A stretch of 64,000 bases of DNA, taken from positions 62,001 through 126,000 of the forward strand of contig JBEIGE010000005.1 of NCBI GenBank assembly GCA_040382055.1. Reading direction: 5' to 3'. The notes under the pieces are model-generated. The model had not been told where the DNA came from, did not search any database, and worked only from the letters and a program-made list of their open reading frames with translations. Both the position numbers and the translations under genes were made by a program. This DNA comes from JBEIGE01 sp040382055. Lineage in GTDB: Bacteria > Pseudomonadota > Gammaproteobacteria > Burkholderiales > Burkholderiaceae_C. Positions 33,572 through 41,244 of this stretch are shown piece after piece; the stretch's first letter is position 1; each line of letters begins with the position of its first letter.

Positions 33572-34639
33572 ATGAAGACTATTCAACTCGGCCAGAGCGA
33601 TCTGCACGTGACGCCCATCTGTCTGGGCACCATGACCTTTGGTGAGCAGGTCAACGAAGCAGATTCCCACGCCATTCTGGACCATGCCCTGGCGCGTGGC
33701 ATCAACTTCCTGGACACGGCCGAGATGTATTCGGTGCCGCCCAAAGCGGAAACCTTTAACCTGACCGAGACCATCCTCGGACACTGGTTTGCCAAAACGC
33801 CGGGGGCCCGCAACAAGATGGTCATCGCCACCAAAGTCGCGGGTCCGTCGCGTGGCATGCCGTGGGTGCGCGGCGGCAGCACCAACCTGACACCCCAAGA
33901 CATCGAAGCGGCCTGTGATGGCAGTTTGCGTCGTTTGCAGACCGATGTGATTGACCTGTACCAAATCCACTGGCCGGTCCGGCATGTGCCGGCTTTTGGC
34001 ATCAAGTTTTTTGATCCCAAGCAGGACAATCCTGAGGTCACCTCCATCCACGAACAGCTTCAAGCGCTGGGCAAGCTGGTCAAGGCCGGCAAGGTGCGCG
34101 CAATCGGGCTCTCCAACGAATCCCCTTATGGCGTGCATGAGTTTGTCCACCTGGCCGAGCAGCACGGCTTGCCCCGCGTAGCAACCGTGCAGAACCCCTA
34201 CTGCCTGATCAACCGCACCCTGGAAAATGGTCTGGACGAAACCATGCACCGTCTGGGGGTGTCGCTGCTGGCCTATTCGCCCCTGGGCTTTGGCCTGCTC
34301 ACGGGCAAGTACGATGAAAGCGGCACCACCGGGCCCGACGCTCCGGCCCAGGGCCGCATCGCCAAATACGAAAGCGTGCGCAAACAGCGCTGGGGCCGAC
34401 CCGAGGCACTCACGGCCGCACGGCGTTACAACGCCCTGGCCCGTGAGCATGGCTTGACCCCGGTTCAGCTGGCACTGGCCTTTTGCTACACCAAGTGGCA
34501 GGTGGCCAGCACCATCATTGGCGTGACCTCCCTTGCCCAGCTTGATGATTGCATCAACGCCTGGGGCACGGTGCTTTCTCCTGAATTGCTCAAAGCCTGT
34601 GATGCGATTCGCTGGGAAATCCAGGACCCGGCAATCTGA
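33572..34639 (+). CDS. tas: NADP(H)-dependent aldo-keto reductase, Tas type
   Basis: 355 residues that closely follow the E. coli Tas protein. Matching stretches are LGTMTFGEQVNEADSHAILD at the N-terminus, INFLDTAEMYSVPP with the catalytic Asp and Tyr, LQTDVIDLYQIHWP, and VQNPYCLINRTLENGL. A TIM-barrel reductase acting on carbonyls; the natural substrate is not settled (E. coli tas complements tyrosine auxotrophy of starved cells). It is 44 bases downstream of the acyl-CoA synthetase and 17 bases before plsY, so a read-through transcript of three genes is likely. Confidence 0.9.
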   Translation: MKTIQLGQSDLHVTPICLGTMTFGEQVNEADSHAILDHALARGINFLDTAEMYSVPPKAETFNLTETILGHWFAKTPGARNKMVIATKVAGPSRGMPWVRGGSTNLTPQDIEAACDGSLRRLQTDVIDLYQIHWPVRHVPAFGIKFFDPKQDNPEVTSIHEQLQALGKLVKAGKVRAIGLSNESPYGVHEFVHLAEQHGLPRVATVQNPYCLINRTLENGLDETMHRLGVSLLAYSPLGFGLLTGKYDESGTTGPDAPAQGRIAKYESVRKQRWGRPEALTAARRYNALAREHGLTPVQLALAFCYTKWQVASTIIGVTSLAQLDDCINAWGTVLSPELLKACDAIRWEIQDPAI

Positions 34640-34656
34640 TTCCAAGGGAGCCTGCG

Positions 34657-35298
34657 TTGAATTCTCATGTTTTAGGGCCTGTGCTGGCCACCCTGGTGGC
34701 CTACCTGGTGGGTTCCTTGTCTTTTGCCGTGATCGTGAGCCGTGTCATGGGCTTGAATGACCCGCGCACCTTCGGCAGCAAGAACCCGGGGGCCACCAAC
34801 GTGTTGCGCTCCGGTAACAAGGCGGCGGCGGTGATCACCCTGGTGCTGGATGCCGCCAAGGGCTGGCTGCCGGTGTTTCTGGTCGGCTGGCTGGGCCAGC
34901 CCTATGACCTGGAAGAGGGGACACTGGCGCTGGTCGGCCTGGCTGCATTTCTGGGCCATCTGTTTCCGGTCTTTTTCCGCTTTCAGGGTGGCAAAGGGGT
35001 GGCCACCGCGCTGGGTGTGCTGCTGGGGCTGAACTGGGTTTTGGGTCTGGCCACAGCGGCCACCTGGCTTATCGTGGCCTTTTTCTTTCGCTACTCCTCC
35101 TTGGCTGCGCTGCTGGCCGCTGTTTTTGTGCCGGCGTACTACGTGTTCGGCGATGGTGTGGCCTGGAATCTGGAAAAGCCCATCCTGTTCACCCTGAGCC
35201 TGATGTCCTTGCTGCTGATCTACCGGCATGCCGAGAACATTGGCCGCCTGGCCCGCGGCACAGAGTCAAAAATCGGCAAGAAAAAACCAAGGCCTTAG
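34657..35298 (+). CDS. plsY: Glycerol-3-phosphate acyltransferase (acyl-phosphate dependent)
   Basis: 213 residues, an integral membrane protein with about five to six helices. The PlsY signatures are present: GSLSFAVIVSR, DPRTFGSKNPGATNVLR (motif 1), HLFPVFFRFQGGKGVATALG (motif 2) and a final TESKIGKK. It transfers an acyl group from acyl-phosphate to glycerol-3-phosphate, the first step of phospholipid synthesis. The start is a TTG at 34657, with AGGGAG six bases upstream. No ATG fits in the N-terminal conserved region, so a non-ATG start is required. Confidence 0.93.
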   Translation: MNSHVLGPVLATLVAYLVGSLSFAVIVSRVMGLNDPRTFGSKNPGATNVLRSGNKAAAVITLVLDAAKGWLPVFLVGWLGQPYDLEEGTLALVGLAAFLGHLFPVFFRFQGGKGVATALGVLLGLNWVLGLATAATWLIVAFFFRYSSLAALLAAVFVPAYYVFGDGVAWNLEKPILFTLSLMSLLLIYRHAENIGRLARGTESKIGKKKPRP

Positions 35299-35324
35299 GG
35301 GCTGCTTTTTCCCTGGCCCTAAGG
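35293..35324. terminator. Hairpin between convergent plsY and HD-GYP genes
   Basis: Perfect eight-base arms, CCTTAGGG and CCCTAAGG, flank a 16-base loop containing a T run. It begins inside the last codons of plsY and ends six bases before the stop of the convergent gene. A bidirectional terminator is the simplest reading. The poly-T tract after the stem is short. Confidence 0.45.
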
Positions 35325-35329
35325 TTTGG

Positions 35330-36298
35330 CTAAGCCTGTTGCGAGGCTTGAGCGCCGAGTTGCAGTACTAGGTGATGGTGGCGCTCCAATTGCAGCACGG
35401 ATGCCGCCAATGCCGTGCGAATCCGCGGGCTGCCGCTGACAGAGCGGCGCATCACCGGACGCCTGAGTTGGGTGCCTTGTGCGTCTACCACCACAGCCAC
35501 ATGGGGCAGATCGGGTGTGCTGCTGCGGCGCGTGACCACGGCCACAGCCTTGTCTTCCAGCTCCACATAGGTGCCCGGCGGGTACAGGCCTACGGCGCGC
35601 ACCAGCGCGCCACCCACTTCGTCGGTGTTGCCCGAGCCGGTAGACAAAATGCTGCGAACCGACTCGGTCACGCTGCGGCCTTCGCGTGATTTGCGCGGGC
35701 TGATCATGGCCGCGTAGCGGTCCACCACACGCAGAATCCGGATCAGGCGCTTGTCGGGTGCAAGCTTGCGCAATTCAGTGTCGTCTGCGCCTTCGACATG
35801 GTGGTCGGCAACAATGCCCAACCAAAGCGCATCACGGATACCCCGTTCGGCCAGTAGCTGCTGGCCTTTGATGCCATGGTTGCGGATGGCCTGGGACTGT
35901 TCGGGGCTGAGTTTTTCGGTCTGCAGCGCCAGTTGGTCTTGCAGACCGGTCATGCCGATGTTCATGGTCAGTGCTGCACGCACCAGGCTGTTGTACTCGT
36001 CCGGCTCCAGTGTGAGTTCTTGGGCAATCAGCTGGCACAGCACCGTGCAGATGAGTGCATGGGAAGCGCTGTAGCCGGCAGATGAGTTGGTGGCCAACTG
36101 AAACAGCAGGTACAGCCCGAGATCGGGGTCGCGCTGCAGCAGGGATTGCATCCAGCGGCCGTACTGACAAATCCGCAACTGAAATTCCAGAACGCTGTCC
36201 GGACTGCCCAGCACAACACTCAGGCCGGACTCCAGGTCTGCCCACAGACCCAGCAAATCCTCATATTCGTTCTCGTTTTGAACGCTCAGTTGCGGCAT
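35330..36298 (-). CDS. Degenerate HD-GYP-type protein, probably catalytically inactive
   Basis: 322 residues. The overall plan is HD-GYP-like: HALICTVLCQLIAQEL (start of the HD domain), RNHGIKGQQLLAERG, IVADHHVEGADD, and RILRVVDRYAAMISPRKSRE (the C-terminal helix signature). The metal-binding HD dyad is gone: the position normally reading LLHDIGK is TMNIGM. The GYP element is missing after HHVEGADD. A c-di-GMP phosphodiesterase is therefore unlikely; a binding or scaffolding role is inference. It starts 28 bases downstream of the yajQ stop on the same strand, so the two are probably co-transcribed. The C-terminal ~80 residues resemble a PilZ-like or unnamed beta domain only weakly. Confidence 0.7.
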   Translation of the reverse strand: MPQLSVQNENEYEDLLGLWADLESGLSVVLGSPDSVLEFQLRICQYGRWMQSLLQRDPDLGLYLLFQLATNSSAGYSASHALICTVLCQLIAQELTLEPDEYNSLVRAALTMNIGMTGLQDQLALQTEKLSPEQSQAIRNHGIKGQQLLAERGIRDALWLGIVADHHVEGADDTELRKLAPDKRLIRILRVVDRYAAMISPRKSREGRSVTESVRSILSTGSGNTDEVGGALVRAVGLYPPGTYVELEDKAVAVVTRRSSTPDLPHVAVVVDAQGTQLRRPVMRRSVSGSPRIRTALAASVLQLERHHHLVLQLGAQASQQA

Positions 36299-36326
36299 GG
36301 CGGGGTTTGGCAGCTACCCCGGTGTG

Positions 36327-36812
36327 TTAATCCCGGAAGTTGTTGAAGCTCAAGGGCACGTCGGTAATGTCCTTGCGAATCAAGGCCATCGCGGCCTGCA
36401 GGTCATCACGCTTGGCACCGTTGATGCGAACAGCATCACCCTGAATCGATGCCTGCACCTTGAGTTTGCTGTCCTTGATCAGACGCTGGATCTTTTTTGA
36501 CATCTCCACCTCAATGCCATTGCGCACCTTGATCACCTGTTTGACCTTGTCGCCACCCATTTTCTGCACATCACCGACATCCAGAAAACGGACATCGACG
36601 CCACGCTTGGTGAGCTTGTTGCGCAAAATATCGTCAATCTGGCTGAGCTGGAACTCGGCATCGCCGATCAGCGTGATTTCTTTGTCCTTGATCTCGATGG
36701 CAGCCGGTGTGCCTTTGAAATCGAACCGCGTGGCGATTTCTTTGGCCGTGTTGTCCACCGCATTTTTAACTTCCACCAGATTGGCTTCGCAAACAGTATC
36801 AAAAGAGGGCAT
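36327..36812 (-). CDS. yajQ: YajQ family c-di-GMP-binding protein
   Basis: 161 residues. It begins MPSFDTVCEANLVEVKNAVD and ends with PLSFNNFRD, both hallmark sequences of YajQ, which has two ferredoxin-like domains. In Xanthomonas a YajQ protein binds c-di-GMP and works with a transcription factor; in E. coli YajQ has been linked to nucleic-acid and nucleotide binding. The gene is divergent from murB, with 41 bases between the start codons, and lies just upstream of the degenerate HD-GYP gene. Confidence 0.93.
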   Translation of the reverse strand: MPSFDTVCEANLVEVKNAVDNTAKEIATRFDFKGTPAAIEIKDKEITLIGDAEFQLSQIDDILRNKLTKRGVDVRFLDVGDVQKMGGDKVKQVIKVRNGIEVEMSKKIQRLIKDSKLKVQASIQGDAVRINGAKRDDLQAAMALIRKDITDVPLSFNNFRD

Positions 36813-36853
36813 GGCAGTTTTCCAGAATCAGGGCAGGTGAGAGAATTGCAGCA

Positions 36854-37915
36854 ATGTTAGTCGAGATCAACGTTCCCCTGCAGCCTTACAACACCTTTCA
36901 CATTGTGGCCAAGGCCCACCATTTGGTGCGCGTGCGCAGCGATGCCGACATTGCGCGCGTGCTGGCAGATCCGCAATGGACGCATGCACCCAAATTTGTC
37001 TTGGGCGGCGGCAGCAACATCGTGCTGACCGGGGACGTCAAGCCCCTGGTGCTCAAGGTGGAAGTGCTGGGCAAGCGGCTGGTGCAAGACACCCCCAAGG
37101 CCTGGATTGTGGAGGCCGGCAGCGGGGAAGACTGGCACGAGCTGGTCCGCTGGACGCTGGAGATGGGCTACCCCGGGCTGGAGAACCTGGCCATGATTCC
37201 CGGAACCGTGGGTGCCTCCCCGGTGCAAAACATTGGTGCTTATGGCGTGGAGTTGCAAGACCGCTTTGAGTCGCTCGACGCCGTGGACCTGGACAGCGGC
37301 CGTGTGTTCACCCTGAACGCTGCGCAATGTGCCTTTGGCTATCGCGATTCGATCTTCAAGCACACCGCATCCCCGGCAGACGCACAATCTGGCCGCCCCT
37401 CAGGATTTGGCCTGGCCGGACGCGCAGTGATCACCCGCGTGCGTTTTCGGCTGCCCAAGCCCTGGAAGCCGGTGCTGGGTTATGCCGATCTGGAAAAGAA
37501 ACAGGCGCTTGCGGGCATCGCCCAGCCCACAGCGCAGCAGATTTTTGACTGGGTCTGCGACATCCGCCGCGCCAAACTGCCCGATCCGGCGCAGATCGGC
37601 AATGCCGGAAGCTTCTTTAAAAACCCCACCGTAAGTGCCGACCAATGCGATGACATCATCGCCCGCGAGCCCAAAATTGTTCACTACCACCTGGCCGACG
37701 GCTCGGTCAAGCTGGCTGCCGGCTGGCTGATTGATGCCTGTGGCTGGAAGGGCAAGTCGGTCGGTCAGGCCGGCATGTATGAAAAACAGGCCCTGGTGCT
37801 GGTGAACCGGGGCGGTGCCACCGGCGGCGAGGTGATGACTCTGGCCAAAGCCATTCAAACCAGCGTATACGAACGCTTTGGGCTTTTGTTGGAACCCGAG
37901 CCTGTGGTGGTGTAG
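36854..37915 (+). CDS. murB: UDP-N-acetylenolpyruvoylglucosamine reductase
   Basis: 353 residues, a type I MurB. The FAD-binding region is FVLGGGSNIVLTGD, with NLAMIPGTVGASPVQNIGAYG, and the active-site region is IGNAGSFFKNPTVS. It reduces UDP-GlcNAc-enolpyruvate to UDP-MurNAc in peptidoglycan synthesis. Its end marks the left boundary of the accessory island. The next gene of known housekeeping function, argG, is about 6.7 kb away on the other strand. Confidence 0.95.
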   Translation: MLVEINVPLQPYNTFHIVAKAHHLVRVRSDADIARVLADPQWTHAPKFVLGGGSNIVLTGDVKPLVLKVEVLGKRLVQDTPKAWIVEAGSGEDWHELVRWTLEMGYPGLENLAMIPGTVGASPVQNIGAYGVELQDRFESLDAVDLDSGRVFTLNAAQCAFGYRDSIFKHTASPADAQSGRPSGFGLAGRAVITRVRFRLPKPWKPVLGYADLEKKQALAGIAQPTAQQIFDWVCDIRRAKLPDPAQIGNAGSFFKNPTVSADQCDDIIAREPKIVHYHLADGSVKLAAGWLIDACGWKGKSVGQAGMYEKQALVLVNRGGATGGEVMTLAKAIQTSVYERFGLLLEPEPVVV

Positions 37916-38205
37916 AGCTTTAAAACGCACTGGTGTTGGGTGGCAGGGGCTTTTTGGGTGCCTCTGTTTGCGAAAAACCCTGCGTCAGGGCTGCGCGCGA
38001 TCCCGTGGACAGACCGCTTGAGTCGGTACAACCTTGACTCCATGAAAGTAGACAACGTGACCACGCCAGCATCCCAGGCTTGGAGAGCTTTGGCGTTGCG
38101 CCTGGGGCCTTGCCGCCTATTGCTCCGCAGTATGTGCGTTCCAGCCTGACTTTTCTCCAAAGGTACCGGATACTGTGCATTCGTCCGAATTGTTAACATC
38201 AGCGC
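37916..38205. other. 290-base stretch with no supported gene
   Basis: Between murB and the DUF488 gene. Short frames exist on both strands (37940-38149 plus, 37920-38180 minus), but neither has a convincing ribosome-binding site. The segment has lower coding character than its flanks and may be a remnant or a dispersed intergenic sequence. Promoter candidates for DUF488 would be in the last 60 bases (tgtgcattcgtccgaattg). Nothing else is supportable. Confidence 0.4.
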
Positions 38206-38685
38206 ATGCAATCTCATCTATTTACCCTCGGCTACGAAGGCCTGACGATTGAAGCCTTCATTGCCCGCCTGCAAATAGCTCAGGTGAAAACTGTTGTCGA
38301 CGTCCGTGAACTGCCACTGTCGCGCAAGAAGGGTTTTTCAAAATCGGCATTCTTTGCTGCACTGTCAGCCAATGGCATTGACTATCTCCACGCCCCCGCG
38401 CTGGGTTGCCCCAAGCCCATTCGCAACCAATATAAGGCGGATGGCAACTGGCAAACCTACACCCGTGATTTTTTGAAGTACATCCAGACGCAAGATGCTT
38501 CCTTACGTGAGCTGGTCAAGGTCGCGAAATCCACCCCGGCCTGTCTGGTGTGTTTTGAGGCGGACTATTCCTTCTGTCATCGCACGTATGTGGCCCGCGC
38601 GGCACGCCAGTTGGGTGGGCCAAAAGTAATGCACCTGAACGCTAAAACAGCCCTGCCTGATTTGGGTTTTCAGCAGGTGGCTTAG
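38206..38685 (+). CDS. DUF488 domain protein
   Basis: 159 residues. It carries the DUF488 features: the opening LFTLGYEGLTIEAFIARL, VDVRELPLSRKKGFSK near residue 30, and the C-terminal ACLVCFEADYSFCHRTYVA. It is soluble and cytoplasmic. The conserved Cys/His near the C-terminus suggests metal or nucleotide handling, but no activity has been established for the family to my knowledge. Its last 44 bases overlap the end of the convergent 277-residue gene. DUF488 genes often lie in accessory or defence-like regions, and this one stands between murB and an McrBC pair. Confidence 0.85.
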   Translation: MQSHLFTLGYEGLTIEAFIARLQIAQVKTVVDVRELPLSRKKGFSKSAFFAALSANGIDYLHAPALGCPKPIRNQYKADGNWQTYTRDFLKYIQTQDASLRELVKVAKSTPACLVCFEADYSFCHRTYVARAARQLGGPKVMHLNAKTALPDLGFQQVA

Positions 38686-39475
38686 GCGGGTATATCAGGC
38701 TGATCAGAAGCCACTGGTGGGGAAAGCGATGGATCGTTCCGAGCAAAAACATCAGGTCTTTTGACGGTAAATCTTGCTCCAGTTTGGCGCGGAATGCGGC
38801 CTCCCAGTTGTCGCCAAGCTTACGGTGCACGTTTCTGAACAGCGCGCCGATTTCCCAGTCCACCAGTTTGTGACGATATTCAAAAGTCTGCCCTTCAACA
38901 TCGCATTCATAGCGGTAGTGAAAGTCATACGGCAGTTTTTCCAGCAGCCTGATTTGTTTGCCTTCTTCCACCTCGTCAAATAACTCGGACTGCTGTTGCA
39001 ATCGCAGTAGCTTTTCTTTCTCTTCATCCGTCCAGGTGGGGTTGTCGCTCTTTTTGATGTCAAGCCCGATGATTCTGGCGGGTCGTAGCAAAGCCAGTGT
39101 GGCTCCTCCCGCTGCTCGGAGTCTTTCTATTTCCGCAAAGTCCGAATACACAGGCAGCTTCGCCAGCAACTCGGCGCGCTGTGGCCAACCCTGTTTGCCC
39201 GCCGGGATCGGATCAGGGTCACACACGATGGTGTCCACAAAAACGCGGTGGCTTTCAGGCCGGTGGTCGTCACGCGCTTTTTCAAAGCGGGCCGTGATCC
39301 ACTGCCATTTTTTGAACTGCTGGTCGTCAGCCACCAGGCGGAATGGAACAGGGTATAGCCGAATCAGCCTGCCGTTTTCAGTCATGCCTGCCACACAGGA
39401 TGTTTCCGCGTATTTGGCGCTAGGAGACGGGTAGGTTTTGCAAAGTATGAGAACCCGTTCAGTGAACGATGCCAT
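38642..39475 (-). CDS. Uncharacterised protein convergent with DUF488
   Basis: 277 residues. I do not recognise a named domain. Visible features are the opening RVLILCKTYPSPSAKYAETSC, a repeated Trp/Arg-rich region (WQWITARFEKARDDHRPES), a charged coiled-coil-like middle (WTDEEKEKLLRLQQQSELFDEVEEG, given here as its span 170-195) and a C-terminus rich in His/Trp (GTIHRFPHQWLL). No signal peptide and no membrane helix. The convergent overlap of 44 bases with DUF488 implies that the two have been kept as a unit. Defence or nucleic-acid related function is inference from context only. Confidence 0.65.
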   Translation of the reverse strand: MASFTERVLILCKTYPSPSAKYAETSCVAGMTENGRLIRLYPVPFRLVADDQQFKKWQWITARFEKARDDHRPESHRVFVDTIVCDPDPIPAGKQGWPQRAELLAKLPVYSDFAEIERLRAAGGATLALLRPARIIGLDIKKSDNPTWTDEEKEKLLRLQQQSELFDEVEEGKQIRLLEKLPYDFHYRYECDVEGQTFEYRHKLVDWEIGALFRNVHRKLGDNWEAAFRAKLEQDLPSKDLMFLLGTIHRFPHQWLLISLIYPPKPPAENPNQAGLF

Positions 39476-39718
39476 TGTTGCTCCCTTGGAATTACTTTAA
39501 CTTGCTTCGCAGAAACGTCTTATGCGTTCTTTATATTTAGTTCCAACGGTCAAAGTTTATATCGTCCAAGGTCACGCAATCAACGTTTGGGTGTAAGTGC
39601 CACCTGCCATCTTGGGTTTGAATTTGCTTGCTGGGTATTTGATAGCTTATGTGGTGAATGACAAAATCCGTCAGATGCAAAAGTACGAAGCGTATCCAAC
39701 CCTGCGAGAAACTAGCCC

Positions 39719-40726
39719 ATGAGCGACATTAAACTTTTCCGCCTGTCTGGCGGCACCGCCACCGAACTGCAAGGTAACGCGTCCGACTTGGAAAAGCCCC
39801 TGCAAACGCTGATCGAGGCCAACTTGCAGCCCTTGCTCAACATCCGCTTTATCGCCAGTGAGCATTCCACCGGCAAAACTCATGGCGGGCGTATTGACTC
39901 GCTGGGGCTGGATGAAAACCATTGCCCAGTCATCCTTGAATACAAACGCTCGGTGGGTGAGAACGTCATCAACCAGGGCTTGTTTTATCTCGATTGGCTG
40001 ATGGACCACAAAGCAGATTTCAAGTTGCTGGTGTTGGACAAGCTGGGTGCAGCAGCGGCTGACGCCATTGACTGGAGTGCGCCGCGTGTGGTGTGCATAG
40101 CAGCGGATTTCACTAAGTACGACGGTCACGCGGTGCAGCAGATTGGCCGCAACATTGAGCTGATTCGCTACCGGCGCTTTGGTGCTGATTTGTTGCTCTT
40201 GGAAGCTGTCAACGCGGGGAGCGACGCGAATGGAAAATCCGCCACGGGAAAGCTGGCAAAAGCCAATGGCAGCAAGTTTTGGGCAGCGAGTGATGCAGTG
40301 ATGGCACCGGTGGATTCAACGGGCGCAAAGGGCACCGGGCCAGACAAATCCTTTGCCGAGCTACTGGTGAACTTGCCGGATTCCGTACAAAGCCTATTGG
40401 CCTCTCTGGATGACTACACGTTTTCACTGGGTGACGACGTGCAGCGCAAGGAGCTACGTCTTTACGCGGCCTATAAGCGCTTGAAAAACTTTGCTACGGT
40501 GGTGCTGCACCGCAAGAACAGCCTGCTGCTGTATTTGCACGTTGATCCTGCTAAGGCTGTGCAGGTGCTGCCCAACGCGCGCGATGTAACCAACATTGGC
40601 CACTGGGGCACAGGAAACTTAGAGCTTGTGTTGACCACGCTGGTTGATTTGGAGGCTGCCAAGCCTTGGATCGCCGCAGCTTATGAGGGGCGTGATCCGG
40701 GCTTTGTTTTTGGGTCTTCAGCCTAG
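39719..40726 (+). CDS. PD-(D/E)XK nuclease-like protein with C-terminal DUF5655
   Basis: 335 residues. The N-terminal ~170 residues carry a nuclease-like core: Asp60 in GGRIDSLGLDE and Glu74-x-Lys76 in VILEYKRSVGENVINQG, the DxnExK arrangement seen in NucS/DUF91-type enzymes. The C-terminal ~110 residues (LLASLDDYTFSLGDDVQRKE onward) match DUF5655. The linker (~185-225) is Gly/Ser/Lys rich. It probably acts on DNA, but whether it is a repair or a restriction enzyme is not clear. It has an AT-rich upstream region (39476-39718) with no gene and is 98 bases before the truncated RhuM gene. Confidence 0.75.
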   Translation: MSDIKLFRLSGGTATELQGNASDLEKPLQTLIEANLQPLLNIRFIASEHSTGKTHGGRIDSLGLDENHCPVILEYKRSVGENVINQGLFYLDWLMDHKADFKLLVLDKLGAAAADAIDWSAPRVVCIAADFTKYDGHAVQQIGRNIELIRYRRFGADLLLLEAVNAGSDANGKSATGKLAKANGSKFWAASDAVMAPVDSTGAKGTGPDKSFAELLVNLPDSVQSLLASLDDYTFSLGDDVQRKELRLYAAYKRLKNFATVVLHRKNSLLLYLHVDPAKAVQVLPNARDVTNIGHWGTGNLELVLTTLVDLEAAKPWIAAAYEGRDPGFVFGSSA

Positions 40727-40818
40727 GCTAACTTCCCCAACTCTTACATCGAAAACATCATGCTCACACGCTATTCCTGTGCAGCCTGTCTTTCGGCAAA
40801 AGCCTTATTACTTTGGCA

Positions 40819-41235
40819 ATGACTATGAATAAGTCGAAACCTTCTTTAGCCCGCTCGTCAACCGCCGAGTACCTGACCTTCATTGCCGCCAGCGGCCAAG
40901 GTGGCGTCGAGGCGGTGTATGCAGATGAAAACGTGTGGCTTACGCAGAAGATGTTGGGGCAGCTGTACGACGTGGACGTTCGCACCGTCAACTACCATCT
41001 GAGGAAGGTGTTCGCAGATAGCGAGCTGGAGGCCGGTTCAGTTATCCAAAATTTTCGGATAACTGCCTCCGACGGCAAAACCTACAACACCCAGCACTAC
41101 AACCTGGCCGCCGCCATGAGTGACCATTTTGTTGTCGTCAACAAAATGGTATACAAGTCTTCCCGACGGTTGGACTACCCGCCGTTGATAGGATTCACTC
41201 ACTACGATCACCCGGATTCGGAAACAGGAACATAA
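40819..41235 (+). pseudogene. Truncated RhuM (virulence RhuM) family gene
   Basis: 138 codons. Residues ~10-100 are typical of RhuM proteins: SSTAEYLTFIAASGQGGVE, WLTQKMLGQLYDVDVRTVNY, and FRITASDGKTYNTQHYNLAA. Full-length relatives continue for about 200 more residues past this point. Here the similarity stops abruptly after NLAA and the frame goes on for 39 unrelated residues to a TAA ten bases before mcrB. The 3' part of the gene was therefore lost, most simply when the mcrBC cassette or its upstream DNA was joined here. RhuM function itself is poorly known, and the remnant could still yield a truncated DNA-binding protein. Confidence 0.7.
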
Positions 41236-41244
41236 GGGAGCCAG

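Noticed and set aside
37920..38180. Short frames on both strands between murB and DUF488
   Set aside because: No ribosome-binding site and no recognisable domain. They look like non-coding or decayed sequence.
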